64,000 nt of DNA from Thermoplasmata archaeon (GCA_015063125.1 SUTB01000001.1:744001-808000), one strand, 5' to 3'; positions 17,705 through 27,404 are shown, counted from the first letter of the stretch. Made by a program: numbers and translations. Notes: generated from the sequence alone by a model not told the origin.

Positions 17705-18133
17705 ATGAGTGACAGCTCGGATATACACATCAGCATACCGCTCAACGGTACCGTGCATGACAGAGGGAACGCACTCAAGAACCCTATCCCCTTGGAGGAC
17801 CTCCCGCCGGAGATCCAGAAATTCCTGAACAACAAGAAGGCCAAGGACAAACAGAACCGCAAGACGATCGAAATGCTGGAGGGCATGCACGTGCTCAGCC
17901 TGATCGTCTTCATCAACAGCATGTCCCCCGTCATCAAGACGGACATCCACACCCACATCTCAAGATGCGCTGGAATGAACGACAAGCTGGACGACCTGAT
18001 CGGAATGGGGCTGATCAAGGTCTACCAAACCGCACACACCAACACCAACGTCGTCGTGATAACCGACAAGGGCCGCGAAGTCGCGAACATGCTCCAGGAA
18101 ATGATCGATTTCATAGACAAGGACATGAAGTGA
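17705..18133 (+). CDS. Winged-helix regulator, paralogue B flanking the giant surface protein
   Basis: 142 residues, similar along its whole length to the gene at 12546: the PIPLEDLPPEIQKFL box near residue 30, then LEGMHVLSLIVFINSMSPVIKTDIHTHISR and KLDDLIGMGLIKVYQTAHTNTNVVVITDKGREVANML. The ATG at 17705 is preceded by a TATA-like TTTATTAAAT (about 17671-17680), so the transcript is probably leaderless. The gene lies directly downstream of the surface protein's terminator, making a regulator-surface protein-regulator arrangement. The effector is unknown. Confidence 0.7.
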   Translation: MSDSSDIHISIPLNGTVHDRGNALKNPIPLEDLPPEIQKFLNNKKAKDKQNRKTIEMLEGMHVLSLIVFINSMSPVIKTDIHTHISRCAGMNDKLDDLIGMGLIKVYQTAHTNTNVVVITDKGREVANMLQEMIDFIDKDMK

Positions 18134-18240
18134 GCCAAAGCAGGAAGACATCGGCGGAGGAATCCGCTCAACCCACCTTCTTTCAACATCGATTCAACTT
18201 TTCTCAACCATTAATTACCACAATCCACATTAGACGGACC

Positions 18241-18699
18241 ATGGACTTCCAGGTCATCGGCATGCGCGGGGGTGCCCCGTTCGATTCCATCGTATCCCAT
18301 TTCACCTCCATGGGCGGCGATGTCGTGCTGATGGATCCGGACATGGTGATTGGAAAGGACCACATCATCTCCGCTGCGATGCACGCGGAAAGGTCATTCT
18401 CGGAGGGAACCAACCGTTCCAAGACCATCCTCACCGAGATCATCCTGTATTCCGCTTGGGAGAGGCAGATCTCCAAGGCATTGTCCAAGATGAAGCCCAA
18501 GGATGGCAGAAACGAGTACGTCGCCCTGCTCATCGACATCGAGGACCCAAAACTGGATGCCATCGGCATGATTAGGGATGATTCACTGATGGAACCCACC
18601 AAGGAGAAGGCACATAAGCTCGGACTGACCGATGGGCCGGTGCCTTACGAGGACCAGGCCGTCGAGAACGTTGCCATGGTCGAGCTTCTCAAAGCCTGA
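18241..18699 (+). CDS. cgi121: KEOPS complex subunit Cgi121
   Basis: 152 residues. The family pattern is the central GKDHIISAAMHAERSFSEGTNRSKT and TEIILYSAWERQISKAL, then a C-terminal segment with DPKLDAIG. Cgi121 binds the CCA end of tRNA and helps the Kae1 subunit of KEOPS make the t6A modification at position 37 of ANN-decoding tRNAs. An ATTAATTA TATA element (about 18209-18217) lies about 25 bases before the ATG, so the start at 18241 is favoured over a longer frame. Confidence 0.85.
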   Translation: MDFQVIGMRGGAPFDSIVSHFTSMGGDVVLMDPDMVIGKDHIISAAMHAERSFSEGTNRSKTILTEIILYSAWERQISKALSKMKPKDGRNEYVALLIDIEDPKLDAIGMIRDDSLMEPTKEKAHKLGLTDGPVPYEDQAVENVAMVELLKA

Positions 18700-18712
18700 T
18701 TTTCAGAAGAAA

Positions 18713-18730
18713 AGGAGGGTTGCCCCTCCT
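18713..18730. terminator. Bidirectional hairpin between convergent genes
   Basis: AGGAGGG (18713-18719) pairs with CCCTCCT (18724-18730). T-rich tracts follow on the minus strand and weakly on the plus strand. It separates cgi121 from the mevalonate cluster. Confidence 0.6.
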
Positions 18731-18738
18731 GAAAAGTT

Positions 18739-19143
18739 TCACTCTTTCGGTACGAACTTGTATCCGTAGCGGATGACTCCGGACTCGCCGTCTGTGCTGA
18801 GCTTCCTCAGGACCGCACGGACGGGCATTCCGATGGAGATCTTGTCGAACTCCACATCCACCAGCTGAGCGGTAATCATCACGCCGTCGTCGGTCTGCAC
18901 CATGGCTACAGCGTAAGGCTTCTGGAGGTTGTTGGACTCCGGCGCCTCATGGACGATGGAATAGGTGAACACCTTTCCGGTCCTGCAGATATCGTATTCC
19001 TCCATCTTTCCCATGCTGGCCCTGCGGCAGACGGGACAGAAGCTGCGTGCGGGGAAGAAGATCTTTCCGCAGTTTCCGCACTTGGTTCCCTTCAGGTTGT
19101 ACCTTCCGGGGATCTCCCTCCACTCTCTTGCTACTCCGGCCAT
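18739..19143 (-). CDS. DUF35 zinc-ribbon/OB-fold protein of the thiolase/HMG-CoA synthase complex
   Basis: 134 residues. The N-terminal helix (REWREIPGRYNL) leads to a zinc ribbon CGNCGKIFFPARSFCPVC and an OB-fold (KVFTYSIVHEAP...). In methanogenic archaea a DUF35 protein holds acetoacetyl-CoA thiolase and HMG-CoA synthase together so that acetoacetyl-CoA is channelled. The gene order here (HMG-CoA synthase, thiolase, DUF35, all with overlaps or tiny gaps) is the same. The ATG at 19143 overlaps the thiolase stop (TGATG). Confidence 0.9.
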   Translation of the reverse strand: MAGVAREWREIPGRYNLKGTKCGNCGKIFFPARSFCPVCRRASMGKMEEYDICRTGKVFTYSIVHEAPESNNLQKPYAVAMVQTDDGVMITAQLVDVEFDKISIGMPVRAVLRKLSTDGESGVIRYGYKFVPKE

Positions 19144-20312
19144 CAGATCGCCTCCAGTATGCTCACGGTGACAGCGGAACCCATTCCGCCCACGTTCTGT
19201 GCTAATCCGTACTTCGCGTCCTTGACCTGTCTTCCCTCGGCGGTTCCCCTGAGCTGGTGGGCGATCTCGACGATCTGCGCCACACCGGTCGCTCCGATGG
19301 GATGTCCGCGGGCCTTCAGTCCTCCGGATGTGTTGATCGCTACCTTTCCGGAATCGAAGTGACACTGGCCTTCGAGCATGGCCGCTCCGGCCTTTCCCTT
19401 CTCGTAGAATCCGAGGTCCTGCAGGGCCATGATTCCTCCGACGGAGTACACGTCATGGACCTCAGCGACACTGATGTCCTTTGCGGTGATTCCGAGGGTC
19501 TCGTATGCCTTGTTGGCGGCTGCAACGGTAGCTCCGTATGATGTGATGTCGGGCCTCTGGAAGAGGGCGAGAGTGTCGCTGGCCTGTGTGACCGCTCCGA
19601 CCTTGACGTAGTTGTCGGTGTACTTCTTTGCATCCTCGAGAGGACAGAGAACGACAGATGCCGCTCCGTCGGATATGGGTGCGGTGTCGAACATGCCGAG
19701 AGGCGTCGCAACGGGGCCGGACTTGAGAACGGTCTCGATGGGGACTGCCTTCCTGAACTGCGCGTTGGGGTTGAACGCTCCGTGGTAGTGGCTGTTGACA
19801 GCGACGGATGCGATCTCCTCGCGTGTCGCTGTGCCCTCGAAGATCATCCTCTGTGCGATCATGGCGTGCAACGAAGCGAATGTCGCTCCCATCTCCGCCT
19901 CCCACTCCGAATCTGCGGTGGCGTCCATGACGGAGTTGATCGATGCATCGTCCAGATCGGTCATCTTCTCGGCTCCGCCGACCATGACGATGTCGTGCAT
20001 TCCTGATGCGACTGCCATGACGGCCTCCCTGAATGCCACTCCTCCGGATGCTCCTCCGGCCTCCACCCTCGTCGCAGGGACGTGGTTGGTGGCCATTCCG
20101 GTGTAATCCGCGACCATGGCGTCGATGTGCTGCTGGTTGATGAAGCGTCCTGCGGACATGTTTCCGATGAACAGTCCGTCGATCTCGCTTCCCGACAGTC
20201 CCGCGTCCTCGATGGCCTTGATGCCGGCCTCGATACCGAGGGACCTGAAAGATTTGTTCCAAAGCTCACCGAACTTGGTGACTCCTACTCCGATGATTGC
20301 TACTTCCCTCAT
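19143..20312 (-). CDS. Acetoacetyl-CoA thiolase (archaeal mevalonate type)
   Basis: 389 residues, beginning MREVAIIGVGVTKFG, the characteristic start of archaeal SCP-x/thiolase proteins. Further motifs are EAGGASGGVAF around the position of the nucleophilic region, the AEVHDVYSV segment and the C-terminal GGLKARGHPIGATG, whose His takes part in catalysis. It condenses two acetyl-CoA to acetoacetyl-CoA. It lies four bases after the HMG-CoA synthase stop. The nucleophile appears to sit in a non-standard context, as is usual in this subfamily. Confidence 0.9.
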   Translation of the reverse strand: MREVAIIGVGVTKFGELWNKSFRSLGIEAGIKAIEDAGLSGSEIDGLFIGNMSAGRFINQQHIDAMVADYTGMATNHVPATRVEAGGASGGVAFREAVMAVASGMHDIVMVGGAEKMTDLDDASINSVMDATADSEWEAEMGATFASLHAMIAQRMIFEGTATREEIASVAVNSHYHGAFNPNAQFRKAVPIETVLKSGPVATPLGMFDTAPISDGAASVVLCPLEDAKKYTDNYVKVGAVTQASDTLALFQRPDITSYGATVAAANKAYETLGITAKDISVAEVHDVYSVGGIMALQDLGFYEKGKAGAAMLEGQCHFDSGKVAINTSGGLKARGHPIGATGVAQIVEIAHQLRGTAEGRQVKDAKYGLAQNVGGMGSAVTVSILEAI

Positions 20313-20316
20313 GTTA

Positions 20317-21369
20317 TCACTCCGGCATGATGATCTTGCCCTTGAACTTGGCATAGGAGCCGTAGTCCAGGTAGATCGGGTCTGCCAATATCTTCTCCAG
20401 AAGAGGTGCGTTGTCCCTCTTGTAATTCTTAATCTCATCGGTAACGGTGATGTCGAATGCATCGCTTCCCGCTCCGGATCCGTACGATGTGACGAAAATC
20501 CTATCACCAGGCTTGGCATGGTCCAGTACGTTGGACAGTCCGAGAGGTACGGCACCGCTGTAGGTGTTACCGATGTCGGGTGTGAGCAGTCCGTACTGTA
20601 TCTGCTCAGGGGCGAATCCCAGCTGTGCAGCGACCCTTGTGGGGAACTTTCCGTTGGGCTGGTGGAAGACCGCGTAGTTGTAGTCCTCGGGCTTCGTTCC
20701 CATGGCCTCCAGCATCATCTTCGCTGCTGATGTGATGTGTCTGAAGTATGCGGGCTCACCGGTGAACCTTCCTCCGTGCTTGGGGTAGGGCTGTCCCTCT
20801 CTCCTCCAGAAGTCGGGTGTGTCGGTTGTGAAGCTCAGTGTCTTGTTGATCTTGGCGATGATCTTCTCGGATCCAATCAGGAAGGCTGCTCCTCCTGCCG
20901 ATGCGGAGTATTCCAATGCATCCCCGGGTGCTCCCTGGGAGGTGTCCGCTCCGATGGCCACTCCGTACTTCACCATTCCGGATCCGACCAGACCCATGCA
21001 AACCTGGATTCCGGCGGTTCCCGCCTTACATGCGAACTCCATGTCCGCCGCTGTCATGTTGGGTGTAGCCTCTATCGCCTCGGCGACGATGGTCGATGTG
21101 GGCTTTACCGCATAGGGGTGGGACTCCGATCCGACATAGATCGCTCCGATGTCCTTGGGATCCACCTCAGGGACCCTGGCCATCATGCTCCTTGCGGCCT
21201 CCGTCGCTATTGTAACGACATCCTCGTCAGGTGAAGGTACAGACTTCTGATTGATCATCAGACCCTTTCCCATTCCCTTTCCGTCTACTCCCCAGATCCT
21301 GCCGATCTCCTCGGGCTTGATCCTGTACCTCGGGACATACGCCCCGTAACTCACGATTCCTACATCCAT
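20317..21369 (-). CDS. hmgS: Hydroxymethylglutaryl-CoA synthase
   Basis: 350 residues, the standard archaeal length. It starts [16 protein letters not shown]. The catalytic Cys is in the segment [12 protein letters not shown], the His in FHQPNGKFP, and the C-terminal loop [10 protein letters not shown] is typical. The enzyme makes HMG-CoA from acetyl-CoA and acetoacetyl-CoA, the first committed steps to isoprenoids and archaeal lipids. Its ATG at 21369 overlaps the stop of the XRE regulator. Confidence 0.95.
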   Translation of the reverse strand: MDVGIVSYGAYVPRYRIKPEEIGRIWGVDGKGMGKGLMINQKSVPSPDEDVVTIATEAARSMMARVPEVDPKDIGAIYVGSESHPYAVKPTSTIVAEAIEATPNMTAADMEFACKAGTAGIQVCMGLVGSGMVKYGVAIGADTSQGAPGDALEYSASAGGAAFLIGSEKIIAKINKTLSFTTDTPDFWRREGQPYPKHGGRFTGEPAYFRHITSAAKMMLEAMGTKPEDYNYAVFHQPNGKFPTRVAAQLGFAPEQIQYGLLTPDIGNTYSGAVPLGLSNVLDHAKPGDRIFVTSYGSGAGSDAFDITVTDEIKNYKRDNAPLLEKILADPIYLDYGSYAKFKGKIIMPE

Positions 21370-22064
21370 CAGTTCTCAACCTCTTTCAGTGCTGTCAACT
21401 TCTCTACTATCGCATCCACCTCGTACTCCGTGGTAACCAGGGGGATGCGCTCCAAACGCGCCAGTTTGACCGCTAGGGGGTCAACGGCATCAGGTTTCTG
21501 ATAAACGACCACCGCCGGCGTAAGGGGGTGGGCGCGGATGGCGATCATCGGGGAACGGCCGTAGTGGACGTTCGTGAAGATCAATGCCCTCTCGATGTTC
21601 CATCCGTACATCTTCATGTAATCCTCGGAACCCAGACTGAGGATCGCCTTTACCGAGTCCACGATGGTGTATCCGTACACCACCTTGGAGGGCACCTGCT
21701 CGGTGTTGAGGTCCCTTCCGCCGATGGCCGCTATGAATGTCTTCATGTCGACCCCGACAGGGAACTCGTCCGTTGCAAGTATGCAATCCAGCTTGTAGTC
21801 CGGGATGTACTTGGAGATTATGGGTGAGCCCCTCTCCTCGTCCAGCTTGATGAAGGACTCCACCATCTTCTTGATGACCGCTACACCGGGGGACTTCCTC
21901 CTCCCGGACTCGTAGTCGCTGACGACGGAGTGCGAGATGCCCATGCTGTCGGCCAGCTGGTGCTGCGACAGACCGAACTCCTCCCTCCATTTCCTTATGG
22001 TCTTTCCCGGATCAGGCGACAGCGTGATCTCTCCCGCTATCTTCTGTTTGAATTCCTCTACCAT
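21369..22064 (-). CDS. XRE-family regulator heading the mevalonate cluster
   Basis: 231 residues. A Cro/C1 helix-turn-helix spans about residues 22-75 ([38 protein letters not shown]). The C-terminal 130 residues form a separate domain ([19 protein letters not shown]..., [27 protein letters not shown]) that probably senses a metabolite. It is translationally coupled to hmgS. The start at 22064 is chosen because the ATG (MVEEF) lies just downstream of an AT-rich promoter (about 22080-22120). Control of isoprenoid synthesis is inferred from position. Confidence 0.8.
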   Translation of the reverse strand: MVEEFKQKIAGEITLSPDPGKTIRKWREEFGLSQHQLADSMGISHSVVSDYESGRRKSPGVAVIKKMVESFIKLDEERGSPIISKYIPDYKLDCILATDEFPVGVDMKTFIAAIGGRDLNTEQVPSKVVYGYTIVDSVKAILSLGSEDYMKMYGWNIERALIFTNVHYGRSPMIAIRAHPLTPAVVVYQKPDAVDPLAVKLARLERIPLVTTEYEVDAIVEKLTALKEVEN

Positions 22065-22185
22065 GATTCGGTGTAGCCAGGGTCCATATTTAATATTGAC
22101 GTATCGTCGATTCGTCAATCGACGATTTATTGCACCCCTTATCTTTTTTTACAGGATAGGGATAAACAGGGACAGAGGAAGAGGC

Positions 22186-24822
22186 ATGACCGAGATCGGA
22201 AAGTGCGTAAAGACGATTGAGACCAAAGAGGGCAAGTTGGACATATACAGCCTCAGGGAGCTGGAGTCCAAGGGAGTGATCAAGGACCTCTCCAAGATGC
22301 CCTATTCCATCAAGGTCATCGTGGAATCGATGCTCAGGCAGAGGGACGGGGACGTCATCACGGATGAGGACGTCATCACAGCAGCTTCATGGAACCCCAA
22401 GGAGAACACCGACAGGGACATCCCGTGGATCCCAGCAAGGGTGCTCCTGCAGGACCTCACCGGAGGAGCAGCCATCACAGATCTGGCCAGCATGAGGAAT
22501 GCGGTTGAGGCCATGGGCAAGGACCCTGAGCTCATCAATCCTATAATCCCCGTGGACCTCGTCATAGACCACTCGGTCAACACAGATTACGCCGGAAGGG
22601 ATGACGCACAGGAGCTGAACGAACAGCTGGACTTCCAGAGGAACAAGGAGAGGTACGCACTCTTCAAATGGGCCCAGAGGTCGCTGAAGAACTTCCGCGC
22701 CGTACCGCCTGGAAACGGAATCTGCCACCAGGTCAACCTCGAGTACCTCTCACCTCTGGTGCACGTCAAGGAGAAGGATGGGAAGACCATCGCCTACCCG
22801 GACTCATGCTTCGGAACAGACTCCCACACCACGCAGATCGACGGACTCGGAGTCGTCGGATGGGGTGTAGGAGGAATCGAGGCAGAAGCTGTCATGGTCG
22901 GCCAGCCCAGCTACATGAAGCTCCCCGACGTCATCGGATTCAAACTCACCAACAAGCTCGGACCCGGCATCACCGCCACCGACCTTGTCCTCACAGTCGT
23001 CCAGATGCTCAGGAAGAAGGGAGTCGTGGGCAAGTTCGTGGAGTTCTACGGACCAGGATACAAGAACCTCTGCCTCGCGGACAGGGCGACCATCGCCAAC
23101 ATGGGCCCGGAATACGGAGCCACAATGGGATTCTGCCCCGTGGATGAGAAGACCATCGAATACCTCAAACTCACAGGCAGGGACGAAGCCCACATCGACA
23201 CCATCGAGAAGTACATGAAGGAACAGACGATGTGGTACGACGGCGAGCCGGAGTACACCGACACGCTGGAGCTGGACCTTTCAACAGTGCAGCCCTGCCT
23301 CGCAGGACACAAGAGGCCTCAAGACAGGATCCTCCTGTCAGAGATGAAGGAGAAGTTCGCAGAATCGCTCAAGGCTCTGGGAGTCGAGGAACAGAAGAAG
23401 CCTTTCTCCGACCAGCTCGGGGACGGCTCATTGGTCATCGCTTCGATCACATCCTGTACAAACACCGCCAATCCCTCCGTAATGATCGCGGCCGGACTGG
23501 TGGCCAAGAAGGCCGCAGAGCTCGGTCTGAAACCCAAGGACTACGTCAAGACCTCGCTAGCACCCGGTTCTAGGGTCGTCACCGAGTACCTGAAAAACTC
23601 CGGACTGCTGCCCTACATGGAGCAGCTGGGCTTCCAGGTTTGCGGATACGGATGCATGACGTGCATCGGTAACAGTGGACCTCTCTCGGAGAAGGTTAGC
23701 AACACCATCATCGCCAACGACCTCGCTGTCGCCGCCATCGCATCCAGCAACAGGAACTTCGAAGGAAGGATCCACCCCCTGGTCAAGGCCAACTACCTTG
23801 CGTCGCCCCCATTGGTCGTGGCGTTCGCCATCGCAGGAAGGGTCGACATCGACATGGACAAGGAACCCCTCGCAACGGTGAACGGCAAAGAGGTGTTCCT
23901 GAAGGACATCTGGCCCACTGATGCCGAGATCCAGGAGATTACCGACAAGTACGTGACCAGGGAGACCTTCGTCGCGAAGTACAAGGACATCTTCAAGGGC
24001 TCCGCCAGATGGGATGCGGTGGAATGCTCGGATTCACCCCTGTTCAACTGGGACGAGGCTTCCACCTACATCAGGAATCCCCCGTTCTTCGACGATATAT
24101 TCGAGGAGCCCGAGATCAAGGACATCAAGAGAGCAAGGGTCCTCGCCAAGCTCGGCGATTCCATCACCACCGACCACATCTCACCGGCAGGAGCCTTCTC
24201 CGCCGATTCCGATGCTGGAAGGTACCTGCTCGCCAAGGGAGTCAAGAAGGAGGACTTCAACTCCTACGGATCGAGGAGGGCCAACCACGAGGTCATGGTC
24301 AGAGGAACTTTCGCCAACATCAGGTTGAAGAATCAGCTGGTCCCCGGATGCGAGGGAAGCAAGTCCAGATACATGCCCGATGGCTCCGTCGACACTATAT
24401 TCGAGACCTCCAGGAAATACGAGGAGGACATGACCCCCTTGATCGTCCTGGCCGGAAAGGAATACGGAACCGGAAGCTCCAGGGATTGGGCTGCCAAGGG
24501 ACCGTTCCTCCTTGGAATCAGGGCAGTGATCGCGGAATCCTTCGAGAGGATCCACAGGTCCAACCTGGTCGGAATGGGGATCGTCCCGCTGCAGTTCCTC
24601 CCCGGACAGAACTGCGAGACACTGAACCTCGACGGTTCGGAGACGTTCGACATCGACCTCTCGGATCTTGAACCCAAGGGCGACATCTACGTCACCGCAT
24701 ACAAGGACGGGAAGAAGCTGGAGTTCAAGACCATCTGCAGGGTAGACGTCCCGGCAGAGGTCGAGTACATCGCCAACGGCGGGATCCTTCAGTACGTCCT
24801 GAGAAGGATGGCTGAGGAGTAA
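22186..24822 (+). CDS. acnA: Aconitate hydratase
   Basis: 878 residues. Family motifs: DLTGGAAITDLA, SCFGTDSHTTQIDGLGVVGWGVGGIEAEAVMVGQ, the cluster cysteines in SCTNTANPS and CGYGCMTCIGNSG, and the swivelling C-terminal domain with GSSRDWAAKGP. It interconverts citrate and isocitrate, supplying 2-oxoglutarate for glutamate. The ATG at 22186 follows a GAGGAAGAGG Shine-Dalgarno. The gene diverges from the mevalonate cluster. Length and sequence are of the bacterial/eukaryotic AcnA type rather than archaeal aconitase X, which takes part in the modified mevalonate route. Confidence 0.95.
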   Translation: MTEIGKCVKTIETKEGKLDIYSLRELESKGVIKDLSKMPYSIKVIVESMLRQRDGDVITDEDVITAASWNPKENTDRDIPWIPARVLLQDLTGGAAITDLASMRNAVEAMGKDPELINPIIPVDLVIDHSVNTDYAGRDDAQELNEQLDFQRNKERYALFKWAQRSLKNFRAVPPGNGICHQVNLEYLSPLVHVKEKDGKTIAYPDSCFGTDSHTTQIDGLGVVGWGVGGIEAEAVMVGQPSYMKLPDVIGFKLTNKLGPGITATDLVLTVVQMLRKKGVVGKFVEFYGPGYKNLCLADRATIANMGPEYGATMGFCPVDEKTIEYLKLTGRDEAHIDTIEKYMKEQTMWYDGEPEYTDTLELDLSTVQPCLAGHKRPQDRILLSEMKEKFAESLKALGVEEQKKPFSDQLGDGSLVIASITSCTNTANPSVMIAAGLVAKKAAELGLKPKDYVKTSLAPGSRVVTEYLKNSGLLPYMEQLGFQVCGYGCMTCIGNSGPLSEKVSNTIIANDLAVAAIASSNRNFEGRIHPLVKANYLASPPLVVAFAIAGRVDIDMDKEPLATVNGKEVFLKDIWPTDAEIQEITDKYVTRETFVAKYKDIFKGSARWDAVECSDSPLFNWDEASTYIRNPPFFDDIFEEPEIKDIKRARVLAKLGDSITTDHISPAGAFSADSDAGRYLLAKGVKKEDFNSYGSRRANHEVMVRGTFANIRLKNQLVPGCEGSKSRYMPDGSVDTIFETSRKYEEDMTPLIVLAGKEYGTGSSRDWAAKGPFLLGIRAVIAESFERIHRSNLVGMGIVPLQFLPGQNCETLNLDGSETFDIDLSDLEPKGDIYVTAYKDGKKLEFKTICRVDVPAEVEYIANGGILQYVLRRMAEE

Positions 24823-24861
24823 ACAAACTCAAAAGAATACCTAGAGATTGAATCGATCCGA

Positions 24862-25185
24862 TTATGGACTCTCTTTCAATTTCTGGTACTCTTCCTGATA
24901 TTCTTCAAAATCGATAGGATCATCGTATGCATGTTCACGATTTCTTATCTCTATCAGGAAGATTGTAAGAACATCGCCTTCGATGACCGTGAATATTCTA
25001 AAATCACCTACGCGGTATCTCCAAACTCTTTTCAGATCTCCCTTAAAGGACTTGCCCATCCTATAAGGGTCTGATGTACCTTCCAGATTCTTTGTTATCC
25101 AAGAGTAGATCATTGCTGCTGAAGAACGATCCATCTTCCTCAGATTCATCCTTGCTTTATCTGTGTATATCACACTGTACTTCAA
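24862..25185 (-). CDS. relE: RelE/ParE-type toxin
   Basis: 107 residues. The fold signature is YSVIYTDKARMNLRKMD, RMGKSFKGDLKRVWRYRVGDFRIFTVIEGDVLTIFLIEIRNRE. RelE toxins cleave mRNA in the ribosome. It overlaps the antitoxin gene by four bases (ATGA). The pair sits in an AT-rich patch (about 24,830-25,490) unlike its GC-rich neighbours, a sign of recent transfer. The C-terminal acidic tail (DFEEYQEEYQKLKESP) is longer than in minimal RelE proteins. Confidence 0.88.
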   Translation of the reverse strand: MKYSVIYTDKARMNLRKMDRSSAAMIYSWITKNLEGTSDPYRMGKSFKGDLKRVWRYRVGDFRIFTVIEGDVLTIFLIEIRNREHAYDDPIDFEEYQEEYQKLKESP

Positions 25186-25403
25186 AGAAATCTGAGCTCC
25201 TTCCCAATTTCCTCGTGAGTATAGGTCTTTGGATTGTTCTTGAACTCCTGGAGAGCCTTGCGACAGATGGTTATGTCTATCTCGTCTTCAATAGCCTCCA
25301 TGACTGATTTCCTCAACAGCTCTGAAATTGTCATATTGTGAAGCTTTGCATACTGCTCAACAATAGTCTGCTCTTGCTCATTAAATCTGACCGAATAGAC
25401 CAT
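25182..25403 (-). CDS. relB: RelB-type antitoxin
   Basis: 73 residues. The N-terminal ribbon-helix-helix strand (YSVRFNEQEQTIVEQYA) and HNMTISELLRKSVMEAI are followed by a C-terminal toxin-binding tail ending FKNNPKTYTHEEIGKELRFL. It should bind and neutralise the adjacent RelE and repress the shared promoter. Upstream (25404-25450) an AT-rich region contains TATA-like sequence for this strand. Confidence 0.87.
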   Translation of the reverse strand: MVYSVRFNEQEQTIVEQYAKLHNMTISELLRKSVMEAIEDEIDITICRKALQEFKNNPKTYTHEEIGKELRFL

Positions 25404-25494
25404 AATTGTTGTATGACATCGTCATACATAAATGTATATATCGTATCATCTGAACACATAAAACTATTTCAGAATTGAACTGAAAAACTAGTAT

Positions 25495-27303
25495 TCAATT
25501 GTTCTGCTTCGGAAGATCAGGCAGATTGACCTTCTTCCTCTGTCTTCCGCCGGTCTTCTTCAGCTTGCCCTGGTCCAACGCCCACTGGAAGCTCTTCTGA
25601 TCGGCCGGAGCGATGAGGACGCGGTCACCCTTGGCGTACTTCTTGCCGGTGACCCAATTCGTGAACGCCGACAGAACGCGGTACTCGTCGGCATCCATCA
25701 CGATCTCCTTGGTGTTCTTCCTGCCCTTCATCTCGGAATAGGTTCCCGTGAAGCACCTGGCCGTATGGTCCTTGACCTCGATCATCTTGGTGCATACCGT
25801 GTCCAGGAAGTACCTGTCATGGGTGACCGTGATGACAGTTCCGTCATACTCAACCAACGCTTCCTCGATGGCATGCTTGGCGGGGATGTCGAGATAGTTA
25901 GTGGGTTCATCCAGGATGAGAAGGTTCGTCTCATCCAGGAGCAGAAGGCACAATGCCACCCTGGCCCTCTGACCGCCTGACAGGGTGGACATCGGACGCT
26001 CCACATCCTCCCCGAAGAGCAGGAACCTCGCCAGCATCTTCCTGGCCTCGCCCCTCCTCTCCTTACCGATGACCGTGAGGATCTGCTCTTCTGCAGAGAG
26101 CTTGAGGTCCAATCCCTCGTGGTTCTGAGAATAGTAACCAATCTTCGCCCCGGGGGCCATCCACATCTCGCCTCCGGAAGGGATCTCCTCCAGGATTGCC
26201 TTCACCAATGTCGATTTGCCCTGGCCGTTCGCACCGAAGATACCGATCTTGTCGCCCTTCTGGACATCGAGATCCACATTCTCCAGGATGGTCTTGTCGC
26301 CGTATCCGACGGAGAGGCCCTTGGTGATTAGGACATTCTTCCCGGACTTGTGGGCGGCCTGTATCCTGACGGTGATCTCCTCCATCTTATCGGGCTTCTC
26401 CTTCTCCTCCATCTTCTCGATCATCTTCTGCCTGGTCTTGTGGACCGTGAGGAAGGGATTGTCGATGTACATCTGCTTGGCGATGCTCTCCTGGTGCCTC
26501 TTCTCGGTCATGTACTTCTGGTATTCCTTGCGCATCCTCTCGAGGTCCAGCATCTTCTTCATGATGAAGTCGGAGTAGTTCCCTTTGTACTCGCGGGACT
26601 TGCCGTGCTCGATCTCCAGCATCCTGGTTGCGATCTTGTCGAGGAAGTACCTGTCATGACTGATGACCAGAACCGCACAGTGTGAATCTAAAAGGTAATC
26701 CTCCAGCCATTCGACAGTGTCTATGTCCAGATGGGATGTGGGCTCATCCATGACAAGGAGATCGCACTCCTCCGCCTGGACCACTATCCTGGAGAGCATG
26801 ACCTTCGCCCTCTCCCCTCCGGAGAGGGAGTCCATGGTCCTGTCCATGAACTCGTCGGAGAGGCCGACCTTCTCCAGTGCTTTCCTCTGATTGTCCTCAT
26901 CGTCCATATCGCATTTGGACAGCTGCGATTCCAGGTTGGCGTTCTCCTCCGCCAGTGCGTTCCAGTCGATGTCCCCGCCGGCAGTCATGATCTCCTCGAT
27001 CTCCTTGAGGCGGCGCTTGATGTTCTCGATATGGCCGTACGGCCTTCCCAGGACGTCCCTGACAGTGTACTCGTGGGATGATTCGGGGAACTGCTCCAGA
27101 TATCCGATCCTCTGCGTATTGCGGGTGAGCTCGCCGGTGTCCGGCTTCATCTCGCCCAGCATAATCTTCAAGAAGGTGCTCTTCCCGGCGCCATTGACGC
27201 CGATGAGACCTATGCTGTCGCCCCTGTTGATCTGGAGACTGACATCCTTTAGCACCTTCTGCGGTCCGAATGCCTTTGTGATCGACTGGGCTTTGATCAG
27301 CAT
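25495..27303 (-). CDS. ABC-F family ATPase
   Basis: 602 residues with two ABC cassettes and no membrane domain. Cassette 1 has GVNGAGKST and LSGGERAKVML; cassette 2 has GANGQGKST and LSGGQRARVAL. Both carry Walker B with DEPT(S/N)(H/Y)LD. The charged linker between them (about residues 240-320, rich in Lys/Glu/Met) is typical of ABC-F proteins that act on the ribosome. A C-terminal extension of about 60 residues ends in a basic QRKKVN tail. A longer frame upstream exists, but the ATG at 27303 (MLIKAQSITKAF) matches the family. Confidence 0.9.
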   Translation of the reverse strand: MLIKAQSITKAFGPQKVLKDVSLQINRGDSIGLIGVNGAGKSTFLKIMLGEMKPDTGELTRNTQRIGYLEQFPESSHEYTVRDVLGRPYGHIENIKRRLKEIEEIMTAGGDIDWNALAEENANLESQLSKCDMDDEDNQRKALEKVGLSDEFMDRTMDSLSGGERAKVMLSRIVVQAEECDLLVMDEPTSHLDIDTVEWLEDYLLDSHCAVLVISHDRYFLDKIATRMLEIEHGKSREYKGNYSDFIMKKMLDLERMRKEYQKYMTEKRHQESIAKQMYIDNPFLTVHKTRQKMIEKMEEKEKPDKMEEITVRIQAAHKSGKNVLITKGLSVGYGDKTILENVDLDVQKGDKIGIFGANGQGKSTLVKAILEEIPSGGEMWMAPGAKIGYYSQNHEGLDLKLSAEEQILTVIGKERRGEARKMLARFLLFGEDVERPMSTLSGGQRARVALCLLLLDETNLLILDEPTNYLDIPAKHAIEEALVEYDGTVITVTHDRYFLDTVCTKMIEVKDHTARCFTGTYSEMKGRKNTKEIVMDADEYRVLSAFTNWVTGKKYAKGDRVLIAPADQKSFQWALDQGKLKKTGGRQRKKVNLPDLPKQNN

Positions 27304-27404
27304 GAAGCGGGAGAAGAGGTGCTCATACAAAAACGTTAGATTGGACAAGATCAAATGTGCCAACAGGGGGAAACTGTATATTATTGCTGTTGGATACCCC
27401 TTCC

